From assembly GCF_014649715.1 (NCBI RefSeq), contig NZ_BMTO01000011.1:140979-204978 (forward strand): a stretch of DNA of 64,000 nucleotides, in the 5' to 3' direction. The stretch is from Streptomyces lateritius. GTDB taxonomy: Bacteria > Actinomycetota > Actinomycetes > Streptomycetales > Streptomycetaceae. The notes beneath the pieces are model-generated. The model searched no databases. It saw only the letters and a program-made list of their open reading frames with translations, and had not been told where the DNA came from. A program made the translations under genes and the position numbers. This document shows, piece by piece, positions 1 through 8,481 of the stretch. The first letter of the stretch is position 1; the number at the start of each line of letters is the position of its first letter.

Positions 1-818
1 CCGCCGAAGCCGGCGATGCGGGCGAGGGCGGTGGGCGAGGTGTCGAAGACGTAGGCGCGGGCGGGCGGCAGGTCGTCGAGCCGCTTCACCTCGTAGTCGG
101 TGTGGACCACGCCGCCGAGGTCCTTCAGGTACGCGGCGAGGGCGTCGGAGATCGCCTGTGAGCCGCCCCGGGGCAGCGGCCAGCCGCCCTCGTGGGCGGC
201 CAGCGCGAAGACGAGACCGACCGCCGTGGTGGCGAATCCGCCCAGCGGAGCGATGACATGGCCGACGAGCCCGGCGAACAGGGCGCGCGCCTTCTCGTCC
301 TGGAAGCGGCGCATCAGCCAGGTGGAGGGCGGCAGCCCGTCGATGCCGAACCGGGCGAGCGTCAGGGGGTCGCGGGGCAGCGCGGTGCTCGGCAGCGACA
401 TGAAATCCCGTACCAGCGTGTCCCATCGGCCGAGGTACGGGGCGACGAGGCGCCGGTACGTGCCGGCGTCACGCGGCCCGAAGGAGGCGGCGGTCTCGGC
501 GACGGAGCGGGAGAGCACGGCGGCGGTGCCGTCGTCGAAGGGGTGCGCCATGGGCAGGCGGGAGTGCAGCCACTCCAGCCCGTACCGGGCCAGCGGCATC
601 GTCGCGAAGACGGGCGAGCCGACGCCGAGCGGATGCACGGCGGAGCAGGGGTCGTGGCGGAAGCCGGGGAGGGTCAGCTCCTCGGTCCTGGCCCCGCCCC
701 CGACGGACTCCCGGGCCTCGAAGACGGCGACGGAGAACCCTCGTCGGGCGAGCTCCACCGCGGCGGTCAGTCCGTTGGGGCCCGCCCCCACAACGACGGC
801 ATCGAGCATCGACGGCAC
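1..818 (-). CDS. NAD(P)/FAD-dependent oxidoreductase, phytoene-dehydrogenase-like (3' end outside window)
   Basis: The reading frame runs off the left edge, so only about the first 272 residues are visible. They begin with an FAD-binding Rossmann motif (VVVGAGPNGLTAAVELARRG) followed by an acidic residue in VFEARES, the usual dinucleotide fingerprint. Phytoene dehydrogenase/desaturase relatives share this N-terminus and a GGGARTEEL-type second segment. I chose the GTG at 818 because AAGGAG lies 7 bases upstream; an ATG three codons later (809) is the alternative. The real substrate is unknown. Many actinobacterial homologues are not carotenoid enzymes, and no carotenoid genes are visible nearby. 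Confidence 0.8.
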   Translation of the reverse strand, partial: MPSMLDAVVVGAGPNGLTAAVELARRGFSVAVFEARESVGGGARTEELTLPGFRHDPCSAVHPLGVGSPVFATMPLARYGLEWLHSRLPMAHPFDDGTAAVLSRSVAETAASFGPRDAGTYRRLVAPYLGRWDTLVRDFMSLPSTALPRDPLTLARFGIDGLPPSTWLMRRFQDEKARALFAGLVGHVIAPLGGFATTAVGLVFALAAHEGGWPLPRGGSQAISDALAAYLKDLGGVVHTDYEVKRLDDLPPARAYVFDTSPTALARIAGFG

Positions 819-881
819 CTTCGGACTCCTTCGTCAGCCGATGACCAGGGTGGCCAGGATATTCCGCCCGTCCGCCGGCGC

Positions 882-1718
882 TCACCGCCCCCGCAGCAGT
901 GTCCGGATCCGGTCGGCGGTGGCTCGGTCGCGCGCTGCGGTGAACGGCAGCGCGTTGCCTCCGGTGATACGGAACGGCTCGCCGGCGACCGTCGTGTGGG
1001 CGCCGCCCGCCTCCGTCACCAGGAGCAGCCCGGCCGCGTGGTCCCAGGCGTACTCCCAGGAGAAGGCGGTGGCGTCGACGAGTCCCCGGGCCACGTCCAG
1101 GTACTCCAGGCCGGCCGAGCCGCAGGGGCGCGCGTGGACGCCGTCGGTGTCGAGGCCGAGCAGGGCGCGCTTCTGGTCGGGGGTGGTGTAGTCGGGGTGG
1201 GAGGAGGCGACCTCCAGGACGTCCCGGGGCGAGGGCGAACCCGACCGTATCGGCTGCCCGTTGAGCGTCGCGCCGCGTCCGCGCACCGCGACGGCCATCT
1301 GGTCGAGGGCGGGGGCGTACGTCCAGGAGGCCAGCAGCTCGCCGCGCCGGGCGAGCGCGACGAGGGTGCAGAAGCCGGCCTCGCCGCGCACGAACTGGCG
1401 GGTGCCGTCGACCGGGTCCACGATCCAGACCGGCGCGTCGCCCTGGAGCGCTTCGTAGACCGCGGGGTCGGCGTGCACGGCCTCCTCGCCGACGACCACG
1501 GAGCCGGGCAGCAGCGCCGTGAGGGACTCGGTCAGATGGGCCTCGGCGGCCCGGTCGGCGACCGTCACCAGGTCGTGCGGCCCGTTCTTCTCGACGATCT
1601 CGTGCGCGGCGAGCTGCCGGAACCTCGGCATGATCTCGGCGGCGGCGGCCTTGCGGATCGCCTCCTCCACCTCGGTCGTACCACCGGCGAGGACGTGGGC
1701 AAGGAAGTCATCGATCAT
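882..1718 (-). CDS. Inositol monophosphatase family phosphatase (histidinol-phosphatase-like)
   Basis: 278 residues, the normal length for this Mg-dependent phosphatase family. The metal-binding motifs are in order: GEE at about 77-79, DPVDGT at about 101-106, and a C-terminal WEYAWDHAAG segment that matches the WDxAAG signature. Members hydrolyse inositol phosphates, histidinol phosphate or other small phosphomonoesters, and sequence alone does not separate these. The start at 1718 (ATG, MIDDF) fits the family N-terminus; the frame stays open upstream but that stretch looks non-coding. The ribosome site is weak. It diverges from the lipoate-ligase gene with a 112-base gap. Confidence 0.85.
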   Translation of the reverse strand: MIDDFLAHVLAGGTTEVEEAIRKAAAAEIMPRFRQLAAHEIVEKNGPHDLVTVADRAAEAHLTESLTALLPGSVVVGEEAVHADPAVYEALQGDAPVWIVDPVDGTRQFVRGEAGFCTLVALARRGELLASWTYAPALDQMAVAVRGRGATLNGQPIRSGSPSPRDVLEVASSHPDYTTPDQKRALLGLDTDGVHARPCGSAGLEYLDVARGLVDATAFSWEYAWDHAAGLLLVTEAGGAHTTVAGEPFRITGGNALPFTAARDRATADRIRTLLRGR

Positions 1719-1830
1719 GTGTCCAGCTAAGCACGGCGGGCTGACAAGCGGAGTACCGCGTCCGTCACCGTCCGTTTCCCCGCACAGTACGCTTCGGACG
1801 AGTTCACCCCTTATGGGGAAGGGAGATCCC

Positions 1831-2886
1831 GTGCACGGCGAGTACAAGGTCCCCGGCGGCAAGCTGGTGGTCGTCGATCTCGACGCGGCGGACGGCGTCC
1901 TGCGGAACGTCCGGGTCGCGGGCGACTTCTTCCTCGAACCGGACGAGGCGATCCTCGCCGTCGACCGCGCCCTGGAGGGCGCTCCGGCGGACACCGGCGC
2001 CTCGGGCCTCGCGGCCAGGATCGACGCGGCGCTGCCGCCGGGCGCGGAGATGTTCGGGCTGACCACGGAGGGCATCGGGGTCGCCGTCCGCCGGGCACTC
2101 GCCCACGCCACCGACTGGACGGACTACGACTGGCAGCTGATCCACGAGCCGGCCCGGTCGCCCGCGCTGCACATGGCCCTGGACGAGGTGCTGACCGCCG
2201 AGGTGGCGGCCGGCCGGCGTCCGCCGACCCTGCGGGTCTGGGAGTGGGGCGCGCCGGCCGTGGTCATCGGCAGCTTCCAGTCCCTGCGCAACGAGGTGGA
2301 CGCGGCGGCGGCCGCGCGCCACGGCATCGAGGTGGTCCGCCGGATCAGCGGCGGCGGCGCGATGTTCATCGAGCCCGGCAACACCGTCACGTACTCGCTC
2401 TCGGTCCCCGCCGCCCTGGTTCAGGGGCTCTCCTTCGCCGACAGCTACGCCTTTCTCGACGACTGGGTCCTCGGCGCGCTCGGCGACATGGGGATCAAGG
2501 CCTGGTACCAGCCGCTCAACGACATCGCCACGGAGGCCGGCAAGATCGCGGGCGCGGCGCAGAAGCGGGTGGTGGCCGGCGGGGGCGCGGTGCTGCATCA
2601 CGTGACGATGGCGTACGACATCGACGCCGACAAGATGACCGAGGTGCTGCGGATCGGCCGCGAGAAGCTCTCCGACAAGGGCACGAGGAGCGCGAAGAAG
2701 CGGGTGGACCCGCTGCGCCGCCAGACGGGGCTGCCGCGGGAGGCGGTCATCGAGCGGATGATCGAGTCCTTCCGGAGCCGCTACGGCCTGAGCGAGGGCC
2801 GGGTCACGGAGGAGGAGACGGCGGCGGCCGAGCATCTGGCGGGGGCCAAGTTCGGCACTCACGAGTGGACGGCCCGGGTGCCGTAG
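1831..2886 (+). CDS. Lipoate/biotin protein ligase family protein with fused LplB-like domain
   Basis: 351 residues from the GTG at 1831, chosen because AAGGGAG sits 5 bases upstream; an ATG at 1813 lies upstream of that site. Residues about 1-60 (KVPGGKLVVVDL, then GDFFLEPDEAI) resemble the small accessory LplB domain. Residues about 100-340 form the LplA catalytic fold, with RRISGGGAMF matching RRxSGGG and a GKIAGAAQ lysine segment. Such proteins activate lipoate (or octanoate) and attach it to E2/GcvH lysines. The order accessory-then-catalytic is opposite to E. coli LplA. The C-terminal tail is Glu-rich. Confidence 0.83.
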   Translation: MHGEYKVPGGKLVVVDLDAADGVLRNVRVAGDFFLEPDEAILAVDRALEGAPADTGASGLAARIDAALPPGAEMFGLTTEGIGVAVRRALAHATDWTDYDWQLIHEPARSPALHMALDEVLTAEVAAGRRPPTLRVWEWGAPAVVIGSFQSLRNEVDAAAAARHGIEVVRRISGGGAMFIEPGNTVTYSLSVPAALVQGLSFADSYAFLDDWVLGALGDMGIKAWYQPLNDIATEAGKIAGAAQKRVVAGGGAVLHHVTMAYDIDADKMTEVLRIGREKLSDKGTRSAKKRVDPLRRQTGLPREAVIERMIESFRSRYGLSEGRVTEEETAAAEHLAGAKFGTHEWTARVP

Positions 2887-2922
2887 CCGCACGGGCTCTG
2901 GTGCGCTCGCGGGATGGCCGGC

Positions 2923-2935
2923 CCCGGACGCCGGG
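2923..2935. terminator. Small GC hairpin between convergent genes
   Basis: CCCGG-ACG-CCGGG sits in the 51-base gap between the lipoate-ligase stop and the amidase stop. It could serve as a bidirectional factor-independent stop, but the stem is only 5 pairs and there is no T run. Confidence 0.3.
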
Positions 2936-2937
2936 CG

Positions 2938-4374
2938 TCAGGCGGGCGCGGGTGCGGGTGGGTGGTGGGCGAACCAGCGGCGGGTGTCCTCCAGTTGGGC
3001 GGCGAGGGAGATCAGCAGCGGCTCGCTCCCGGCCGGGCCGAGGAGCTGGGCTCCGACCGGAAGGCCGTCCCGGGTGAACCCGGCGGGAACGTTCACGCCC
3101 GGCCAGCCGAGCACGTTCCACGGCCAGGCGTAGGGGCAGGTGGCCGCCATCGCCAGGTCGGTCCGCCAGGCCGGCATCGTGTCGAAGGTGCCTATACGGG
3201 GTGGCGGCGCCGCAGTCGTCGGGGCGAGCAGGACGTCGTACGTGTCGAACAGCGCGCCGATCCTGCGGTGTTGGTGGATCTCGCGGGCGCGGGCGGCCCG
3301 CAGGAGCCGGCCCCCGAGACGCCTGCCGGTGCGGGTGGCGCTGCGGGTGCGCGGGTCGAGCAGGGTGGGATCGGGGTGCCGGTCGGCGTACTCGGCGATC
3401 CCGGCCGTGGCGCGGGGCAGGAAGCTCAGCCCGATGAGCCCGTAGCGGGGGCGGGCCTCGTCCACGGTGTGTCCGAGGCCGGCGAGGGCTTCGGCGAGGT
3501 CGGTGACGGCACGGGCTATCCCCGGGTCGAGGGGGTTGTGGGTGGCGGTGAAGGGGGGCCGCCACGCGAGGGCGATCCGCAGCCGCCCGGGCTCCCGGCG
3601 CGCGGCGGCCGAGGCGTCCACGGCGGTCGGCTGGAACCGGTCACCCGCGTGCGGTCCGGCGACCGCGTCGAGGAGCAGGGCGGCGTCGCCGACGGTCCGG
3701 GCGAGCGGTCCGTTGACGGTGAGCCCCTGGAAACAGTCGTCGTAGGGGTGGACGGAGACCCGCCCGCGCTGCGGCTTGATGCCGACGAGGTGCGTCCAGG
3801 CGGCCGGTATCCGGATGGATCCGGCGCCGTCGGAGCCGAGCGCGGCGGGCACGAGTCCGCCGGCGACGGCCGCGGCGGAGCCGCCGGAGGAGCCGCCCGG
3901 GGTGTGTCCGGTGTTCCACGGGTTGCGGGTGGCGCCGAAGGCCGGCCCCTCGGTGAACGCCCACTGCCCCAGCTCGCAGGAGTTGGTCTTGCCGACGATC
4001 ACGGCCCCGGCGGCGCGCAGCCGGCGCACGGCCTCGCCGTCCTCGGACGCGTCCGGGATGTCACCGGCGCAGCCGAAGCGGGTGGGGAGGCCGGCGACGT
4101 CGGTGTCGTCCTTGACGGCGAGCGGCACGCCGAGCAGCGGGAGCCTCCCCCAGGCCCCGTCCGGGCGTGCCCCCACCCCCGCCGCGAGCCGGCGGTCGGC
4201 CTCCGCCGCCTCGGCGAGGGCGGCCTCCGGCCGGGTGCAGCGGAAGGCGTTGAGGGTGGGCTGGGTGGCCTCGATCCGTTCGAGCGCCGTCTGGACGGCG
4301 GCGGTCGAGGTGACCGTTCCCTCCCTCAACTCCCGCGCCAGTTCGGCCAGTCCGGTGTACTCGATCGCGGTCAC
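2938..4374 (-). CDS. Amidase (amidase-signature family)
   Basis: 478 residues, typical size. The Ser-cisSer-Lys triad can be placed: Lys88 in LAVKDD, cis-Ser162 in GGSSGGS, and nucleophile Ser186 in DGAGSIRIP. The enzyme hydrolyses an amide bond. Family relatives include fatty-acid amide hydrolase, allophanate hydrolase and GatA; the lack of a GatB/C partner and the catabolic neighbours argue against tRNA amidotransferase. It is the last gene of the ureide/pyrimidine operon, 55 bases after the permease, suggesting hydrolysis of a carbamoyl or amide intermediate, which is inference. The start is GTG at 4374, partly inside a hairpin (see 4374-4402). Confidence 0.87.
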   Translation of the reverse strand: MTAIEYTGLAELARELREGTVTSTAAVQTALERIEATQPTLNAFRCTRPEAALAEAAEADRRLAAGVGARPDGAWGRLPLLGVPLAVKDDTDVAGLPTRFGCAGDIPDASEDGEAVRRLRAAGAVIVGKTNSCELGQWAFTEGPAFGATRNPWNTGHTPGGSSGGSAAAVAGGLVPAALGSDGAGSIRIPAAWTHLVGIKPQRGRVSVHPYDDCFQGLTVNGPLARTVGDAALLLDAVAGPHAGDRFQPTAVDASAAARREPGRLRIALAWRPPFTATHNPLDPGIARAVTDLAEALAGLGHTVDEARPRYGLIGLSFLPRATAGIAEYADRHPDPTLLDPRTRSATRTGRRLGGRLLRAARAREIHQHRRIGALFDTYDVLLAPTTAAPPPRIGTFDTMPAWRTDLAMAATCPYAWPWNVLGWPGVNVPAGFTRDGLPVGAQLLGPAGSEPLLISLAAQLEDTRRWFAHHPPAPAPA

Positions 4375-4402
4375 GGCAGCCCCCTCGTCTCTTCGGCTGC
4401 CG
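4374..4402 (-). promoter_or_regulatory. Hairpin around the amidase ribosome-binding site
   Basis: On the minus strand CGGCAGCC and GGCTGCCG pair as an 8-base stem, with the purine-rich ribosome site (GAGGGGG) at the loop and 3' arm and the GTG start at the stem foot. It might damp amidase translation relative to the upstream genes, or partially terminate transcription after the permease gene. Confidence 0.35.
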
Positions 4403-4429
4403 GAACCCTACTGGAGCGTAACCTCTCTG

Positions 4430-5950
4430 TCAGTCCTGGCCACCCCGCCCGCCCCGGCGAGCACGGCTCCCTCTCGTCCCCATGAGCGCGGTGTACAGCA
4501 GCAGGGACGCCGCGAGCCCGACGGCCCACCCGTAGTCGGCGAGCGGCCTGAGGAACGGGATGAGCCCGTCCGCCGGGAAGGGGCCCTTGCCGGGGGCCGA
4601 GTGCGAGCCGCCGATCGCCAGGACGCCGCCGACGACGAAGGCGAGGACCGCGACCGGGTTCCAACCGCCCCGGTACCAGTAGGGGCCGCCCGCCCGGTAG
4701 AGGCCCGCCAGGTCGAGGACGGTCCGGCGGACGATCCAGTAGTCGGCGATGAGGATGCCCGCGACCGTACCCAGGAGCCCGCCGACGAGTCCGAGCCAGG
4801 TGAAGATGTACAGCTCCGGCGTCTCGGTCAGCTTCCACGGCATGATCAGGACACCGACGACGCCCGTGATCAGCGCTCCCGTACGGAAGTTGACGAGCTT
4901 CGGAGCGAGGTTGGCGAGGTCGTACGCCGGTGAGACCACGTTCGCCGCGATGTTCACCGAGATCGTCGCGATGAGTACGGTGACCAGGGCGAAGAGCAGC
5001 CCGAAGACATTGTCCGTCTTCGCGGCGAGCGCGACCGGGTCCCAGACGGGCGCCCCGTACACCGCCTGCGAACCGGAGGTGACGAAGACGGAGAGCAGCG
5101 CGAACAGTGTCATCGTCGTCGGCAACCCCAGCGTCTGGCCCCAGATCTGCGCCCGCTGGCCGGCCCCGAACCGGGTGAAGTCCGGGATGTTGAGGCTCAG
5201 GGTCGACCAGAAGGCGATCATCCCCATCAGCGACGGGAAGAAGACCGGCCAGAACTCCGCACCCCAGCCCAGCTTCGAGGGCTGGTCGAGCAGCGGCCCG
5301 AACCCACCCGCCTTCACCGCGATCCAGACCAGCAGCACGAGCGCGCCGACGATGACGAAGGGCGCGGCCCAGTTCTCGAAGCGGCGCAGCGCCTCCATCC
5401 CCCGGTGGATGATGGCGAGTTCGAGGACCCAGAAGAGGACGAAACAGAGCCAGAGCGTCCACGGCTGGCCGCCGATCACGGCGGCCTCGGCCCAGCCGCC
5501 GAAGACCTTGTCGAGCAGGACGAAGATCCCCTGACCGCCGATCCAGGTCTGGATGCCGAACCAGGCGCACGCGACCCCGGCGCGGATCAGTGCGGGCAGA
5601 TTGGCGCCGCGCAGCCCGAACGAGGCACGGGCGAGGACCGGGAAGGGAATGCCGTACTTGGGGCCCGCGTGCCCGGTCAGGAGCATCGGCAGGAGCACGA
5701 TCACATTGGCGAGGGCGATCGTGAGGACCGCCTGCTTCCAGTCCATGCCGAGGGCGACGAGGCCGGAGGCGAGCAGCCAGGAGGGGATGTTGTGGGCCAT
5801 GCCGACCCAGAGCGCGGCGAAGTTGTACGTCGTCCAGCGCCGCTGTCCGACGGGGACGGGCAGCAGGTCGTCGTTGACGAACCGGGGGTCTTCCGGGGCC
5901 GTGCCGGGCGGGAGTTCGACACGGCCCTCGGGTATGGCGGTGGAGGTCAT
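4430..5950 (-). CDS. NCS1 family nucleobase/hydantoin:cation symporter
   Basis: 506 residues with about 12 hydrophobic segments. The N-terminus (NDDLLPVP...RRWTTYNFAALWVGM) is the hallmark of NCS1 permeases such as Mhp1, PucI and CodB, followed by helices with the GIPFPVLARASFG segment typical of the family. NCS1 proteins import hydantoins, allantoin, cytosine, uracil or thiamine with Na+ or H+. Placed between an F420 oxidoreductase and the amidase in a dihydropyrimidinase operon, it probably imports the operon's ureide or pyrimidine substrate. Start ATG at 5950 with AAGGGG about 9 bases upstream. The C-terminus is basic and disordered. Confidence 0.92.
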   Translation of the reverse strand: MTSTAIPEGRVELPPGTAPEDPRFVNDDLLPVPVGQRRWTTYNFAALWVGMAHNIPSWLLASGLVALGMDWKQAVLTIALANVIVLLPMLLTGHAGPKYGIPFPVLARASFGLRGANLPALIRAGVACAWFGIQTWIGGQGIFVLLDKVFGGWAEAAVIGGQPWTLWLCFVLFWVLELAIIHRGMEALRRFENWAAPFVIVGALVLLVWIAVKAGGFGPLLDQPSKLGWGAEFWPVFFPSLMGMIAFWSTLSLNIPDFTRFGAGQRAQIWGQTLGLPTTMTLFALLSVFVTSGSQAVYGAPVWDPVALAAKTDNVFGLLFALVTVLIATISVNIAANVVSPAYDLANLAPKLVNFRTGALITGVVGVLIMPWKLTETPELYIFTWLGLVGGLLGTVAGILIADYWIVRRTVLDLAGLYRAGGPYWYRGGWNPVAVLAFVVGGVLAIGGSHSAPGKGPFPADGLIPFLRPLADYGWAVGLAASLLLYTALMGTRGSRARRGGRGGQD

Positions 5951-6003
5951 GGCGGCGTGCCCCTTCTCTTCGTCGTGCGGAGCGCCGTCAGGCGTCGCAC
6001 GCG

Positions 6004-7020
6004 TCAGGCGTTGATCGCCCGGATGACCCGCTCGCCGTAGGCGTCGATGGTCGCTTCCCTGGCGTCGTGCATGGCGTACACGGCGAACTGGTCCACGCCC
6101 AGCTCCCGTAGCCTCCGCAGCTTCTCGATGTGGGCCTCGGCCGGACCGAGCAGGCAGAAGCGGTCGACGATCCCGTCGGGGACGAAGTCGGTGGAGGGGT
6201 TGTCGGCCCGGCCGTGGTGGCTGTAGTCGTAGCCCTGCCGGTTCTTGATGTACGCGGTCAGCTCCTCCGGCACCAGCTCCGAGTGCTCCCCGTACTTCGC
6301 GACCAGGTCCGCGACATGGTTGCCGACCATGCCGCCGAACCAGCGGCACTGCTCGCGGGCGTGGGCCACGGCCTCCGGTGAATCGTCGGCGGTCACGTAG
6401 GCGGGCGCGGCCACGCAGACGGTGATCGCGTCGGGGTCGCGGCCCGCGTCGGCGGCGGCCTGCCGGACGGCCTTGACCATCCACTCGGTGAGGAAGGGGT
6501 CGGCGAGCTGGAGGATGAACCCGTCCGCCTTCTGTCCGGCGAGCGCCAGCGCCTTCGGCCCGTACGCCGCCATCCAGACCGGCAGCTTCCCGTCCTTGAT
6601 CCATGGGATGCGGATCGGGTTGCCGTCGACGAGCGCCTCCCGCCCCTCGGCGAGGTCGCGGATGACGTCGATGGCTTCGCCGAGCCGGGCGAGGGTGTTG
6701 GGCCTGCGGCCGGCGACGCGCATGGCGGAGTCACCACGGCCGATGCCGCACACCGTCCGGTTGCCGAACATGTCGTTGAGGGTGGCGAAGGTGGAGGCGG
6801 TCACCTCCCAGGTGCGCGTGCCCGGGTTGGTGACCATGGGGCCGACGCGCAGCTTTGTGGTGTGCTCGAGGATCTGGCTGTAGATGACGAAGGGTTCCTG
6901 CCACAGCACGGCGGAGTCGAAGGTCCAGCCGTAGCGGAAGCCGTTGCGCTCCGCCCGGCGCATCAGGCCGACGACCGCGGAGGCGGGCGGGTCGGTCTGC
7001 AGGACGAGTCCGAAGTCCAC
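6004..7020 (-). CDS. Luciferase-like (LLM) F420-dependent oxidoreductase, TIGR03842-type
   Basis: 338 residues forming an (alpha/beta)8 luciferase-like barrel; MDFGLVLQTDPPAS and GIGRGDSAMR are characteristic of the actinobacterial subfamily I know as TIGR03842. Relatives transfer hydride between coenzyme F420 and an organic substrate. The gene lies between the dihydropyrimidinase (27 bases upstream) and the permease in one operon, so its substrate should belong to that pathway. No classical dihydropyrimidine dehydrogenase is present, so it could act on the pyrimidine ring or an upstream heterocycle; that is inference. Cofactor choice (F420 or FMN) is assigned from family only. Confidence 0.85.
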   Translation of the reverse strand: MDFGLVLQTDPPASAVVGLMRRAERNGFRYGWTFDSAVLWQEPFVIYSQILEHTTKLRVGPMVTNPGTRTWEVTASTFATLNDMFGNRTVCGIGRGDSAMRVAGRRPNTLARLGEAIDVIRDLAEGREALVDGNPIRIPWIKDGKLPVWMAAYGPKALALAGQKADGFILQLADPFLTEWMVKAVRQAAADAGRDPDAITVCVAAPAYVTADDSPEAVAHAREQCRWFGGMVGNHVADLVAKYGEHSELVPEELTAYIKNRQGYDYSHHGRADNPSTDFVPDGIVDRFCLLGPAEAHIEKLRRLRELGVDQFAVYAMHDAREATIDAYGERVIRAINA

Positions 7021-7047
7021 GGCGATGTCTCCTCGTTCGGGTACCGA

Positions 7048-8451
7048 CTAGTTCAGGTACTGACAGGTGGATCGGGGGGTGAAGACGCCGTGGCCCGCGC
7101 GTCCGGTGAACGTCCGCTGTTCGATGACGGGTTCGCCGCGCGAGAGCACCGTCTCGACCTGACCGGTCACGGTCTTTCCCTCGTACGCGGAGTAGTCGAC
7201 GTTCATGTGGTGGGTCGCCGCGGACAGGGTCTGGCGGACGTGCGGGTCGTAGATGACGACATCGGCGTCGGCGCCGGGGGCGATCGTGCCCTTCTGCGGG
7301 TAGAGGCCGAACATCCGGGCCGGGGTCGCGCAGGCGATCTCGATCCAGCGACGGCGGCTGATGCGTCCCTCGACGACGGCCTGGTGGAGCAGGTCCATGC
7401 GGTTCTCGACGCCCGGCAGGCCGTTGGGGATCTTGGAGAAGTCGCCGCGTCCGAGCTCCTTCTGGCCCTTGAAACAGAACGGGCAGTGGTCCGTGGAGAC
7501 CACCTGGAGATCGTTGGTCCGCAGGCCGCGCCAGAGCGCTTCCTGGTGCTCGCGGGGCCGCAGCGGGGTCGAACAGACGTATTTGGCGCCCTCGAAGCCG
7601 GGCTCGGCGAGGTTGTCGGTGGAGAGGAAGAGGTACTGCGGGCAGGTCTCGCCGAAGACGCTGAGCCCCATGTCCCGGGCCGCCGCCAGCTCCCGCACCG
7701 CCTCTTCCGCGGAGACGTGGACGACGTAGAGGGGCGCCCCGGCCACCCGGGCGAGCTGGATGGCCCGGTGGGTGGCCTCGGCCTCCAGCAGGACCTTGCG
7801 GACCTCGCCGTGGTAGCGGGGATCGGTCTCGCCGCGGGCCAGGGCCTGTTCGACCAGGACGTCGATCGCGATGCCGTTCTCGGCGTGCATCATGATCAGC
7901 CCGCCGTTGTGCGCCGAGCGCTGCATCGCGCGCAGGATCCGGCCGTCGTCGCTGTAGAAGACGCCGGGGTACGCCATGAAGAGCTTGAAGGAGGAGATGC
8001 CCTCCTCCACCAGCTTGTCCATCTCGCCGAGGGTGTGTTCGTTGACGTCGGAGAGGATCATGTGGAAGCCGTAGTCGACGGCGCACTTGCCGTCGGCCTT
8101 GGCGTACCAGGTGTCGAGTCCTTCGCGCAGGGAGCGGCCGACGCTCTGCACGGCGAAGTCGACGATCGTGGTGGTGCCGCCCCATGCGGCGGCCCGGGTT
8201 CCGGTCTCGAAGGTGTCGGAGGCGGAGGTGCCGCCGAAGGGCAGCTCCATGTGGGTGTGCGCGTCGACCCCGCCCGGGATGACGTAGCGGTCGGTGGCGT
8301 CGATGGTGCGGTCGGCGGTCCAGCGGGCGGCGGCGTCGGAGCCGTGGGCGGCGAGCGCGGCGATCCGGCCGTCCTCGATCAGGACGTCGGCGTGGAGCTC
8401 GTCGGCGGCGGTGACGACCAGCCCGCCGCGGATGAGGGTACGGGTGCTCAC
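7048..8451 (-). CDS. hydA: Dihydropyrimidinase / D-hydantoinase
   Basis: 467 residues, full length. The binuclear Zn ligands of cyclic amidohydrolases are visible: His65 and His67 in GVDAHTH, the carbamylated Lys156 in SSFKLFMAYPG, His in MMHAENG and VVHVS, and Asp in STDHCPF. It opens dihydrouracil/dihydrothymine (or hydantoins) to N-carbamoyl-beta-amino acids in the cytoplasm. The amidohydrolase and aminotransferase genes upstream supply the next two steps. It is 30 bases downstream of the aminotransferase. It has the family's normal conserved motifs throughout; the natural substrate could equally be a 5-substituted hydantoin. Confidence 0.93.
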   Translation of the reverse strand: MSTRTLIRGGLVVTAADELHADVLIEDGRIAALAAHGSDAAARWTADRTIDATDRYVIPGGVDAHTHMELPFGGTSASDTFETGTRAAAWGGTTTIVDFAVQSVGRSLREGLDTWYAKADGKCAVDYGFHMILSDVNEHTLGEMDKLVEEGISSFKLFMAYPGVFYSDDGRILRAMQRSAHNGGLIMMHAENGIAIDVLVEQALARGETDPRYHGEVRKVLLEAEATHRAIQLARVAGAPLYVVHVSAEEAVRELAAARDMGLSVFGETCPQYLFLSTDNLAEPGFEGAKYVCSTPLRPREHQEALWRGLRTNDLQVVSTDHCPFCFKGQKELGRGDFSKIPNGLPGVENRMDLLHQAVVEGRISRRRWIEIACATPARMFGLYPQKGTIAPGADADVVIYDPHVRQTLSAATHHMNVDYSAYEGKTVTGQVETVLSRGEPVIEQRTFTGRAGHGVFTPRSTCQYLN

Positions 8452-8481
8452 GGGCTGCTCCCCTGAGTCGGCGTGGATGGA

